Source: Adiantum capillus-veneris (lineage: Eukaryota; Streptophyta; Polypodiopsida; Polypodiales; Pteridaceae). From it: DNA of 64,000 nt. A program made the translations under genes and the position numbers. Under the pieces are notes generated by a model. The model saw only the letters and a list, made by a program, of their open reading frames with translations. It ran no database searches and was not told where the DNA came from. The stretch lies in the NCBI GenBank assembly GCA_014529385.2, contig CM043956.1:93419221-93483220 (forward strand), written 5' to 3'. Positions 43,691 to 55,214 of the stretch are shown here, one piece after another. Each line of letters starts with the position of its first letter. Position 1 is the first letter of the stretch.

Positions 43691-46502
43691 TGCATTCAAT
43701 GATGGGTTCTTCTTTGTCATTCCCCATTTCTGTTATACTAACTGCGTTTATTCGTATTGCTCCTTCATTGCGCTGTTTCTGACGCAGTAGTCTTCTTTTC
43801 TCCATTCTTTCCTTCGCCTCGGCTTGCGCTTCCTCTACAATCTTTTTCTTTTTTTGGACACGCAGCTTTTCTTGATGTATTTTGAGAAGCATGTCTTGTG
43901 TTAGCGGCAACAGATACTTTTTCACTCTGCATCCACTAATCCAATTGGGCATTTCTTCTCCGTCTAATGTAGCAAGCTTGACGGCTCCACTTGGTGATAG
44001 ATCTTTAATCACCAGAGGTCCCATCCCTCGCTTTTTAAGCTTCTTAGCATGCTGTTTCAGAGTGTAAACTAGGACATAGTCCCCAACTTTAAACTCTTTA
44101 GTCCGCACATGCTTATCAAAAAATTCCTTTTGTCGCCTTTTTTGAGCGTAGATGGAAGCTACTGCTTTTAGGCGAAGCTCATCTAGCTTTTCCAGGTCAT
44201 CTATTCTATCAGAGAGCTCGTGCCCTGTCCACTCTAGATCCTTAGCCACCCTTAAGGTTGAAATCAAGAATTCTATTGGTAAGATAGCATTTAGCCCAAA
44301 AACCATGTTATATGGGGTCGTTCCTATTGATGTTTTATATGCTACCCTATATGCCCATAATGTTGAATGCAACTTCTGGTCCCAGTCAGTTCTCGACTCA
44401 GATACAATCTTCGTAAGGACCGTGCATATGGTTTTGTTTGTTGCTTCAGCTTGTCCGTTTGCTTGTGGATGATACGGGGCTGATTTCCTATGGATTACCA
44501 TGAATTCATCTAGAAGGATCTTTATCACTTCATTTATAAAATGTGTGCCTCGATCACTCACAATTTCTATTGGCAATCCATATCGTACAAAGACGTATTC
44601 ATATAGAAATTGTGCCGTGGTCCTGGCATCTGCTTTTTGAGTTGCCTTTGCTTCGACCCACTTTGTTAGATAGTCTGTAGCCACAATGATGTATTGTGCA
44701 TGAGTCTTATATGCAGGAGGTGAAATGGGTCCGACATAATCAATCCCCCATTTTGCAAAAGCTCTTGCCCCCATCATTGGTCTAAGCGGCATATCATCTC
44801 TTTTAAGTGGTACTTTGGTCCGCTGACAGTCATCACACCGTTTAACGTATTCCTCAGCGTCCATATGTAATGTTGGCCACCATATTCCTGCGGCTAAGAC
44901 AAGTTTTGTTGTCTTATCACCTGAGAAATGGCCTCCACCTACTCCTCCATGAGCTTGCTCCAGGATTATCACATACTCAGACTCTGATGCGCAAATCCTA
45001 AGCTGGTTGTCTTTACCTCTCTTATAGAGTTGATCTCCTATTAAAGCGTAATCTCTAGCTTCTGTCTCTACAGATTTCTGACGAGCTTTTGACGTTCCTT
45101 CTGGGAAAGTTCTATTTGTGAGATATTCAACAATATACTGACTCCATTCTGGAGCGATCATTATCTGATATAATGTCGAATACTCGGCTGGCGGTTTTGA
45201 TGAACATACAATACATACAGTGACATATTCATGTACGCTTTCTTTCATTCCTGGCCAATAGACTCCCAATTGTAACAAATTCCTATATGTGTTCCTTCTT
45301 GAACAATGAAATGCACATTCCTGAACATGTGCTTCGCGCAGATATATATTATATTCCTCAGGATTGATGCATAGTCGTAAAACATGATCATTTCCCAATT
45401 GATACAACCTTCCTGCAACCAATTGAAGATTCTTGGATTGCTGAATAGCAATATGTTTCAGGTTGTATTCTCTTCTATCGAACTCTCCTCCATAGGTTAA
45501 TAGGTTAACGACATTTTGAGACCACTTAGGTATCATTTCTATGTTGAACAAGTACGCGTCTGGCATGTCGTCATCTACTCCTATAGGGTCTTCTCCATTC
45601 GTCAATCGCGAAAGATGATCAGCTCTAAGATGTGTTTTTCCTTTCTTTACTACTACCGTGAAGTCGAATTCCAGTAAGATAATGAACCATCTCACTATTC
45701 TCCCGGTATTGCATGGTTTATTCACTAGGTAGAGCAAGGCTTGGTGATCCGTAAAAAACACAAACTTGTTGGCTAGAAGATAATGCCGAAATTTCTTCAC
45801 AGCATAGATCATTCCTAATCCTTCTCGCTCTGTTGTGGTGTAATTCTTCTCTGCATGGTTGAGCTGTCGACTGGCGTAACAGATAGGAAAATCCATGTTT
45901 CCTTCTTCTGGCTGAGCCAGAATGCATCCTATTGCATATGCCGAAGCATCTATGTGCACATGGAATATCTTCTCCCAATCTGGTGATTTCAAGACTGGAG
46001 CAGTAATGAGTGCCTCTTTCAATTTCTTGAACGATTCCTCACACTCCTCTGTCCATTCAAAGTTCACTATTAGCCTGTAAAGTGGTTGGCCTATTATAGC
46101 GTACATGTAAATGAATCGTCTATAATATCCGCAATGTCCCATAAAGCTCTGTACTTGTTTCGCATTGGTTGGTCTAGGCATATCCACTATAACTTTTATC
46201 TTCTCTAAATCCGTGGATATTCCGTTTTGTGAGACAATATGTCCCAGAATTCTGCCCTGTCGGACCATAAACACACATTTCTCAGGATTGAGACAAATGC
46301 GATATGTCCTACATTTCTCAAATACTTTTCTTAGGTGTTCTAGATGCTCATCTCTCAGTAGAGAATGTACACATAAGTCATCCATGTAGATTTCTAGAAA
46401 CAGCCTTAAGTATTCTTTGAAAGCATGCGTCATCAGCCTCTGGAAGGTTGCGGGAGCATTGGTTAGACCAAAAGGCATAACCGATAAGCATAAATTCCCC
46501 AC
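43602..46502 (-). pseudogene. E2 RT second half, RNase H, double HHCC and integrase
   Basis: An open frame of 966 codons. In order: VMPFGLTNAPATFQRL, EIYMDDLCVHS (46372-46395), RNase H (HVHIDASAYAIGCILAQ), KTHLRADHLSR, HHCC module a (45202-45545), HHCC module b (44818-45168), core WGIDYVGPI, IEIVSDRGTHF, HPQANGQAEATNKT and the C-terminal segment. All catalytic residues of RT (DD), RNase H and integrase (D, D, E) are readable. The frame is parted from the RT N-terminus by one missing C near 46482 relative to E1. Confidence 0.87.
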
Positions 46503-48226
46503 TCCGTTGCAAAAGCTGTTTTATGTTGATCTTCCAGTGCTATGGCTAGCTGGTTATATCCTGAAAAACCATCAAGAAAGGAGTATGTTGTTTTCCCTGA
46601 TACACGCTCTAGAACATGATCAGTTATCGGCAGGGGATAATTGTCCCTGATTGTTGCAGCATTCACTTTCTTTAAGTTGACACACACTCGGAGTTTTCCG
46701 TTCTTCTTAGGTACTACCACAATCGGAGATACCCAATCAGTGTGTTCAATCTCGTATATGAATTCAGCTTCCATTAGCTTATCTATCTCTTCCTTGATTC
46801 GCTTAGCAAAAGTATCATTATATGTGTATGGTCTCTGTCTGCTAGGCTTTGCGTCTTGTTTCAGTGGGATTGAGTGTTGGCATATCGATGGGTCAACTCC
46901 CTTTAAGTCCTTATAAGACCATGCAAACACATCCCTGTACTCTCTGAGAAGACTCAAAAGTCTCTCTTCCTCGCCTGGAGACAAATCTGTGGCTATGTAC
47001 ACCGGTCTAGGCGTCTCACCTGGAGCTGCTAAATCAACTTTTTTTGCATCCTCCGGTCCGTCATAAGATTCGTTCTCCTTCCTCTCTCGAATAGGTGGGG
47101 TTAATATCACCTTCCTATCCTCTATTGTGAATTTCCTATAGTGAGAGGGAACATCCATGTTTTCCTTGATTTTGACGTTTTCGTCCTCTCCACTCTCAAT
47201 TTCTGTCGTCCAAACTTCCTTCAGAGTTTTCTTGAGCTCTCTGTACTTGTTTCTACGTTCTAACTTGGACTCCGTGTATTCTCTGTTGCGCTTGTTCTTT
47301 TCTGATTTTTCTGTTTCAGTTTTCGTTCCATTCTTTTGAACTTGATTTCTTGAGCCTCTTTTGTCTTTTCGTAAGCTCTTTTGATCACTGCCTCTCATTC
47401 TTCCAGAAATCTTATCCTTAACACAATCTTCAGCCTTTACTAGCATTAGGAATTGATTTTTTCCTCTTATTCTAGGCATCGGATTGGTTCTAACCCCTTT
47501 TGTTTTTTTCTTTGCTCTATAGTGTTTCTGGCGTTGTTTAGTTTGGTTCGGAAAATCATAAAATCGGACATCCGTTATAGTTTCTTCGTTTCCGCTTGAA
47601 TTGTCCGTTGACTCGTTGTCTGCTTCATTTCCCCACTCTGGATGATTGGGAATGTCGTGAAACACCTCTTCTTCATCTTCCTTTTCCAGTGTATCGTTCT
47701 TTTCAGTTTCTTTTTCGAGTACAGTTCTCAACATGAAATACGGAACCACGTCGTACCCGTCCTTGTCGCAAAATTTCGTTGTGGGACCATCCGGAATTGC
47801 ACAAACATCTAGGGTTGCTAGAATGTGTGTCCATTCTAATGGTTCAAACGTGTCCTCTGGAAAGGGTTCTCTTACATAAGTTTCGTCTTCGATAGCCCTT
47901 TCTAAAACACATTCTTCTCGTTTCAGACTTCCACATTTCGAAGCTCCACACATCCATAACTCCTTGGGTTTACCTAACCAAGCTGGAAATTCGGATCCCG
48001 CCAAAGTAGCTGAATCAAACTCCTCTACCGGTGTTCGGTTCACATCTTTGTAGCTATGGTCTTTCAGGTTCACACGTGTAGTGGTTTCCATATTTCTCAA
48101 GTATATGTGATCGTAGCCCCAATCTTGGACCATTTTCAACTGTCTCATGAATGGTCTTCCCAATATGATATCATAGTTATTCTCCTTGGCCAAAATCGAC
48201 AATAGCAAAAGTATGTTCGTATTCAA
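46463..48226 (-). pseudogene. E2 protease end, linker and RT N-terminal half
   Basis: A frame of 587 codons: YDIILGRPFMRQLKMVQDWG (protease second motif), a charged linker of about 350 residues rich in Lys/Glu, VYIATDLSPGEEERLLSLLR, FAWSYKDLKGVDPSI, WVSPIVVVPKKNGKLRVCVN and YSFLDGFSGYNQ. It is joined to the upstream frame by one extra G near 48190 compared with E1, where the reading passes through FGKENNYDIILG. Confidence 0.82.
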
Positions 48227-50003
48227 TGCCGCAAGAAGTCACTACAACTTTCTCTAATAACCCCATAGGTTTCTCCATGTGTCCATCTGCTAATTGGAGT
48301 TTCAACCTAGTCTTCCTTATTGCTGGTTTCCCCCATTTTTTCCAGATTTCTTTTGTAGCAATGGCTACCCCTGCTCCGCTGTCTAGTATTGCCATCGTCT
48401 TCACTCCTTGGAATTCAACTGGTAAGGTTGTATTCCCCTCTTCACCTTCGCAATACTCTCCGACCTTGTTTAAGGGTACAGGCTTAGCGTTCTTTTGTGG
48501 TTTGCTCAGCTCCTCTATGCTCTCTTGCAATCTCGATGTTGGATCTTTTATCCCGAATTTCTCCAAGCATTTTCCTACAGTGGTCCACATATGTGGTCTT
48601 AGCCTCAAAAGCTCAGCTAGAGTGATAGTGCATGTCACTGGTGTTGACAAAATCTCTATCAATCCTTGCGAGTCCATGACTTTTTCTGATGAGATTTTTC
48701 GTGAGGGAAGTGCTCTAATCTCGGATTTTGCTTCATACTCTCCTAAGTATGAAGGTAAGGTTTTCAGTGAATGAGGTTTGCTCTCCATTGTTCTAACAGA
48801 GCCCCCATCTCCCCAGTAAGATTGCAGATCCAAGTCCACTTGAGATCCTGCCTCAAATTCCACTATGGGAGGATTCCTGATGTCCTTTTCCCAATTTGTC
48901 TGATTAGCTTGGCAACTTAGCTCGTTTGCAAAGTTTGCCTCTCTCACTTGTTTCCAAAATTCATTGTAATCCTCATCTTTTCCGTAAATCCTCTGTATGA
49001 CTGGATGAAAACTCTCTATCTCCTGATCGGTTGTGTTCAATACTATGCGGTCATCCTTTTGTGTATTTTCAGGCTTTTGTGCACTGGGAGTCTTTTCAGC
49101 TACCCGTGAAACGATAGTCTCTTGCTGAATTGGGTTTTCCTTTCCACAATTCATTGTTTCTTTTGGTGGTTCTAATAAGGCTTGTGCAGTCTCGATCATT
49201 CTCTGGCACATTTCAAGTCTCTGCTTTTCCAATTCCGCGTTTGGGTATGTCATCCACCTCTGTTCTTGTGTTTGGTTGTTCTTTAACCTAGCTTCGTAAG
49301 CTCTCATCAGTGCGTCCAATGGTTCGTGTACTTTGTCGACTAGCACTGATCCCCCTGAGCTTAAGCTCGTTGTTTCTTTGATACTCTTTTGTTTCGTTCT
49401 TTCCGGGCTCATCTCTCGTTTCCCGTTTTGACTCTCAAGTTTTTCTAATCTAGCTTTAGTTTGCTTTAGTTCCTCAGCTAGAATAGCGTCTTCACGTTCT
49501 TTTCTCAACTTCATGCGTGCTTTTCTAGCTTTCCATGTGTTTTTCTGACTCCGCGGTCCTTGACTAACCACTTCAGTCGCTAACTTTCCATTCTCAGGTT
49601 CTCTAGTGGTTTTCTTAGCTTGAGCTCTAGTAACAACTTGCGTTGGTATCAGAGTTTCATTTTCAGACCCACTGCTGGTAGGAATAGTTTCTAACATATT
49701 CAATGTCGTCTTTTGCACTTTGTTTGGATTCTTTGAACAATCCTCAATGAAGTGAGTAACCCCACACTCAGTGCAATAAGCGTTAATTCTAATGATTTCC
49801 GTATGTGGGCAAACATTCATCAGATGGTCACCTCCACACTTGTAACAGGGTCCTAGTGCTGGTCTTGGTCCCATTTGATTCGTCCTTTGTGGATAGGATG
49901 GTCTTGTCCTGTTAACCCTCCATGAGCTATGAACATCAAGGTTCTTGCGTCCAATTGTATCTCTCTTCATCAGAAGCACTTGTAACTGTTGGTGTTCCAA
50001 CAT
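48177..50003 (-). pseudogene. E2 nucleocapsid and first protease
   Basis: A frame of 608 codons. It starts in the gag C-terminus, with knuckles CYKCGGDHLMNVC (49808-49847) and CTECGVTHFIEDC (49737-49777), both CX2CX3HX4C. A charged helical part follows. The protease shows LPVEFQGVKTMAILDSGAGV with intact DSG (48369-48393), ATKEIWKKW and EHTFAIVDFG. One A fewer than E1 near 49954 and one C fewer near 50122 cut it from the capsid frame. Confidence 0.8.
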
Positions 50004-50108
50004 TCCCCATCATGCCCCATGGTTCTGGTTGTTTTGGTTCTTCTGGTGGGTAATACACTGTCGGAGACATGTGTGCACCCGATTCTTCGTAATAGGCTTG
50101 AACAGGCA

Positions 50109-52261
50109 CTAAGGCTTGTTCTTCTGATTCTCTAAGGTTGGTGCATATCTAATGCCCACTGGTCTTGCTCCTGGTAAAGGTGGTTGTTGTCCCAATACCG
50201 GTTGCGGTCTTTCTATCCCCATAGGTCCCGGTACATTTCCCGTTGGGTATCGAGGTACTGGATGTATCTGAGGTGGTGCTAATTGAGCAGGAGGTGCATA
50301 CTGGCGCTCCCTTACATACCCTTTGTTGTAATAACACTCCTCTGTTGGATGATTTGTCCATTTTTGTTCAATAGCACACCATTTCAGTGGTTTTGGCAAT
50401 GGTTTTTGGTATGGTGCCATCCTTTTTAGAGCATCTTCTATCATTTGCTCTACATTTGGCATGGTTGTTGTTTGAACATTCTTTTTAGTGGTAGTCTCGC
50501 TCGCTACGGAGGAGGAGCTACTGGATGCAAAATCTGTATCCGCTGACACCTCTCCATAAACCGTACAGTTATCCACTAAGTACAATGCCTCTCTCGTTAC
50601 TTGCTCGAAACTTGTACAAGCTTTCAAGTGCAAGTCCTTCTTGAGAGTGTCGTTCCTCAGTCCCTCAATAAAGAGAACAGATAGTCTGTCATCTTGTGGT
50701 CGTTCACGTACTGGACATCTCTCAATGTATTGTTTGAAGCGAAGTGAAGCTTCCTTCACTTTTCGTGTTCTCTCTGTTTAAAAGCATATATTTGTGAGAC
50801 CGTATTGTGCTTAATCCCTCGTTTTGAGAATTCCTCAGCAAACTCTCTTAGCAAATGGTCAATGTCATGGAATCCCCCTATGTTCATTGGTTGAAACCAT
50901 GTCAATGCAGTACCTTCTAGAGTAAGACCAAATCCCTCGTATTGTGTATGGAAATCTGTTATCTGCTCAGCTCTTAAGACTTGCTTAAAGAGTGACACAT
51001 GTGCATACGGATCTCCTGAACCACCATACTTCTTTGGCATACACTTGGCTACTTGAGATGGTCTCATACGTCTATGATCTGCTACCAATCTCATTGCTCC
51101 TGTGTCTCGGCTAAAGCTTTCTCTAGCATCATGGACTTCATGGGTTACCCTTGTCGGTTCCCCCGCCCTGAATCTACTACTGGAAGGTAAATGTGATGGT
51201 TCCGCTTCAAACCTTGGACCTGGAGTGGTATAGGTGGGGATTGGAACTGCACTACCTCGATTCGTCTCCATTGACTCTCTGGAATGTAATGATCCCATTG
51301 GTCCGAGCTTCGAGTCCCAAGGTTGACTGAAAGAGTCAGCAACCTGAGTTCTTTGTCCTCCTGTTGTCATTGAGTTTTGCACTCCAGTTGTTGGTGCTGG
51401 TCTATGTGAGCTAGAAGTAACATAATACTGATGTAGTGGTCCCCCAAAGTATGTATATCCTTCTAATTCTTTCTTGCCCATTGTTGAGTATTGCCTGCCA
51501 TACTTATCGTACGCAGCAATTTTCACTTCCGATCCCTCTGTGTAGGTAAAGACATAGAGTCTTTTTTTGTCTGTCAGCTCTCCGGTGTAGGGTTCTTCAC
51601 ATCTATAATAGAGATCTTGCTCCCCATAATTATATTTGTATAGCCCCACATAGATGTTATCAGTGTTGATCCTCGTAGTTTCATTCTCTCTTCTTAACCT
51701 CGCATTAGGGAAGTTCATTATTGGTGCTTTCTCCTCGAGTTCTTCATCTATTTTGGCTTTGGTGCCCATCAATCCCCACTTGTCCACAATGTTAGGGTTT
51801 AGGACTACCAAGTACATGGTACCCTCGTCATCTAGATATCTATCTCCGCTATAGCTCACAGGCACTAAGTCCTTGAACTCACTAGGTCTATCTTCTATCT
51901 TTACACAATAGCGTTCCATTCCGTCTTTGTAGATCTTTGCACCTTGCTCATTGTCGTACTGATATTTTATGAACAATAGCTTCATTGTGGCGGAAGGGTT
52001 TGATGATCCTGCTGCCATATTTTCTCTGTTGTTCCTGTTCGAGTGTTCAGTGAAAATCTCGTAAGACCTCTCCGAAGAAGTATCAGAAACACTTCCTTCA
52101 AAGATCGGCTCTAATGGTTGCACCCAACTTTGGTTTACACTTCCCTCGGTTGATATGACACTTGCTGGTTCCCCTTGTTTTGGTTGATTATTCCGGAGAT
52201 TCCTGCCCGATCTCAAATTCATCAATTCCCCTAAAGGACTGTAGCTTTTCCGTCTCGGCAA
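50109..52261 (-). pseudogene. E2 gag N-terminal and capsid regions
   Basis: Two frames (50756-52261 and 50109-50759) that are continuous apart from one missing T near 50760. Start MPRRKSYSPLGELMNLRSG. The capsid core is KKYGGSGDPYAHVSLFKQVL, TLEGTALTWFQPMNIGG, REFAEEFSKRGIKHN and ASLRFKQYIERCPV. The C-terminal part is Pro/Gln-rich and includes a segment of about 70 bp absent from E1. It forms the particle that packages the RNA. Confidence 0.82.
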
Positions 52262-53592
52262 TTTGTTTTCCCCAAGTTTTTGTGGTCAGAATTGATCCAA
52301 GCTGATTGATACTTGGTCAATTGTTTAATCTTGTCAGTTGGACATCTTCTGTTTCATCAAGTGAGAATTTTGTTACTGTTATGCTGAAAAAGACATTATA
52401 CGCGTATGATGTCTTTTTTCACAGAATTTGACTATTTTGGTTATGCTCACTCTCAGTGGCCCCTTTATGCTCTGTTCACTCACAAAATTCAGTTTGAACT
52501 CTGTTTGAGCAAGTTATGGCTAGTTCAGGCTTTTCTTGGTAATTTTCTGCTTTTGACTTGTTTTTGGGTCAATTGTTATCCAAATGGGATGAAACTTGAA
52601 ATATAGCCTCTAGATAGCTATTACAATGGATCTGTGTTGGCAAAGTATCAAAATATGTCCAAAATTAGGTCAAAGACATTATACGCGTATGATGTCTTTT
52701 TCATAAATTTGGGTCCAAACTTGATATTTATGCTTTCTACAGTGTTTGTAACAATCTTGTCAGGTCAGATTTCAAAAATAAGCAGTGGAACTGCCAAAAG
52801 ACTATTTTTGGTTTTAAGCCTTCTCCAATGTTTATAATTGAGTTTCAAGTGTTTTTGTCAGGTTTGAATGTAAAAACAAGATTTGAATCAAAAATTTCCT
52901 ATTCTTTGCGTTTCTTGGACTCCGACTTGTCTTTTTGGGTTTCTTTGAGTGTTAATGCTCTTGTTTTAAGTTGATCTTAGGGTAAAACCCCCCTTCTAAA
53001 CACTCTGGCAATGTCAAATTTTCAATTTTAGTCCCGGTTTAGGTCCTAAGACATCATACGCGTATGATGTCTAAAGTTGCAGATTTCCAATTTTTCAGCA
53101 CAGAACTCTTCCAATAGCTCTTTTAAGTGCTCAGCAACAATCAGTTACACAGAAAATTTTTCTGAACTTTGTTTATTGCATATTTCACTACCAACGAGAC
53201 TTTTTCAGTGATCTAACATGCAATCAAACACATCAAGCAAATAGAACACCAATTGATAGCTCTGGATCAGGATCAAATCAGGCCCTACCTAAGCTACTTC
53301 TAATCATAAAATGTATTTTTTGCAATTGAAAATATAAAGAGATTTACTACCACACAAGGAGTAGCAAATGCTTTTTATGTCAACAACCACTTAAACACCA
53401 TAAAAAACAATCTAATCTAAGCTAAACTAAAAATACTGTCAACACGAAAGACCCAGGAATACCCCACTTCATAGTATCTCTCGAGACCTTCGGAGTCCAC
53501 CACTCCTAGATCTTTTCTAACTAAAGTATACAAAGTAGTTTATACGACTCACCTCGTAGGATTAGTTTAAGGTCACCTACTTAGGGCTCTCG
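52262..53592 (-). promoter_or_regulatory. E2 untranslated leader with three palindromes
   Basis: Palindromes at 52392-52413, 52675-52696 (each with one mismatch between arms) and 53050-53071 (perfect, flanked by AA/CTAAAG). A deletion of about 45 bp near 52797 removed the copy that E1 has at 10947. No ORF is supported. Confidence 0.75.
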
Positions 53593-53610
53593 TCCCCGAC
53601 AGCGGCGCCA
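53593..53610 (-). other. E2 primer-binding site, tRNA-Asp type
   Basis: TCCCCGACAGCGGCGCCA on the + strand equals the plant tRNA-Asp 3' end with about two differences, two bases from the LTR. Confidence 0.8.
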
Positions 53611-53612
53611 AG

Positions 53613-54236
53613 TGTTAGGGCGGTTACGCCGCTAGCGGAAGCTAAATAGCGAGAACTCAACCAACAACAGAATTTGTCAGACGAGGACGAAGCTTGACCC
53701 GCAGGCGCATGGAAACAACTAGGTGGGTGTCAAATCACCTACTCGACCTTCTAATGACATTCACTACTAAGGAAATCAAATCTAAGTTCCAAAATACGCA
53801 AGTGACTGAAATCCGTACTACGAACGAATGCTATACGAAACAGGATCTAGAATCATGGAATCGATCTCAAACTCAAGGGGAAGTCTATACACTAGGTAAG
53901 AACAACACCCTAAAGACTTGAACTGCAAAATCAACCTATAACCACTCCGTGCGGCAAACGCGTATGAAGACAGGCCGAAAAATACAGGTGACCGAAACTT
54001 GACCCTGATGGTACCAATGTGTAGCTCTACTCGTTGTGGTTCTATAGATATGCTGCACGCTCTATTCCGACACACAAGTTGGAAGAAAACTCACACCGAA
54101 GCTCGTAGGAACTTACCACACGTAGAAGTCGATAGCGCGCACTCTTGGTATCTGTGCGTAGCTCTCACCGTTGCTAACACAATGGTGGTGTCGCTTCTCC
54201 AATGGCGGCCCCGTAGCCCGCGTAGCAAGAAGATAA

Positions 54237-54285
<49 letters not shown>

Positions 54286-54571
54286 ACACAGTCACGACGC
54301 TCAAAAACTCTCTTTGATTAATAATTGAATCTCCCTTAGGTTACAAAACTTTGGCTTATATACCTCAGCCTTGGAGGTGAGAACATCTCTAATTATTTAC
54401 ATCAACAGGTGAAATTACTTCGGGATTACAAGCTGGAAACTCAATTGAGTCCCGTTACTTAATGAATGGCTCAAATCAAAATTAATGTCGGAAAGACATT
54501 TATTACAATCAATGGTTACAAAATGATGGGTGTGAGCAAAAATGTGGGTGTGATCCTCTGCTGGCTCAACA
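53613..54571 (-). repeat. E2 5' LTR
   Basis: TGTTAGGGCGG...GGCTCAACA; CT tract at 54239-54283; TATA box at 54355-54362. By eye about four substitutions from the 3' LTR. Confidence 0.95.
54355..54362 (-). promoter_or_regulatory. TATA box of E2 5' LTR
   Basis: TATATAAG on the minus strand, about 210 bp from the U3 end, positioned to drive leftward transcription of the whole element. Confidence 0.6.
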
Positions 54572-55214
54572 AAGAGAGTTGCCATTTGATGTGCCTTAAT
54601 AGTCTTTTTGACAGGAATAAAATGTGCTTGCTTGCTAAACCTGTGAACTATTGTCCATATTCCTGTATTCCCATGGGTAGACTTGGGTAATCCAAAGATA
54701 AAATCCATGGATATACTCTTCCATGGTGAATTTGGGATAGGCAATGGCTGGAGTAATCCAGGTTGCTTCCCTCTATCATACTTGGTCTTTTGGCATACTA
54801 CACATTTTGAAACATACTCTTGTATGTCCACTTTCATGGTAGGCCAATAGAAGTATGTCTCTACTCCTCAGAGAGCAGGTTGAATACCTCTATGCCTCGC
54901 ATATGGAGGAGCATGGGATTCATACGTAACTTTCTCACGAAGGGAATGGGTAACACATAGCCTATTGCCGTGGAGAAGATAACCATCCTGCAAGGTGAAT
55001 GGTTCCTCTTTCTTCCCCAAAGCAAGGGCTGACATTATGTCTCTAAAGTCAGGGTCAGTAGCATACTCATCTATCACAGAGGATAGATCATTGTGAGTAG
55101 CTATAGACACCGCATTAACTTTGGGTCATCGTGAAAGTGCATCGGCCACTTGATTGTGCTTACCAGCTATGTGAGCAATATGGAAATTAAATTCGGAAAG
55201 AAAATTTTCCCACC
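54572..55214 (-). pseudogene. E3 RNase H end and integrase N-terminal part
   Basis: Frame 54868-55110 holds the linker and the HHCC start (YESHAPPYARHRGIQPAL); 54572-54837 gives MKVDIQEYVSKCVVCQKTK, SPWKSISMDFIFGLPKS with the first catalytic Asp, and KAHQMATLF, where E2 interrupts it. The reading resumes at 35754 on the other side. A stop after QPAL and a frameshift break the frame even apart from E2. Confidence 0.82.

Larger units (their letters stand above)
35755..54571 (-). mobile_element. E2: complete 18.8-kb OTA-type gypsy element, copy 2
   Basis: Both LTRs, primer site, polypurine tract and a 5-bp target duplication (AAGAG at 35750-35754 and 54572-54576) are present. It sits inside the integrase gene of E3. 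Order from right to left: LTR, primer site, leader with three palindromes, gag, protease, RT-RNase H, double HHCC, integrase, second protease-like domain, W-motif tail, spacer with five palindromes, large ORF3, polypurine tract, LTR. By eye the two LTRs differ by about four substitutions plus CT-repeat length, so the insertion is recent. The gag-pol breaks I compared with E1 are single-base indels. Confidence 0.94.

Noticed and set aside
53593-53610. tRNA-like 3' end sequence
   Set aside because: Only the last 18 bases of tRNA-Asp are matched and the position next to an LTR fits a primer site, so it is not a tRNA gene. The same holds for the Met-type sites at 22851, 58803 and 60450.
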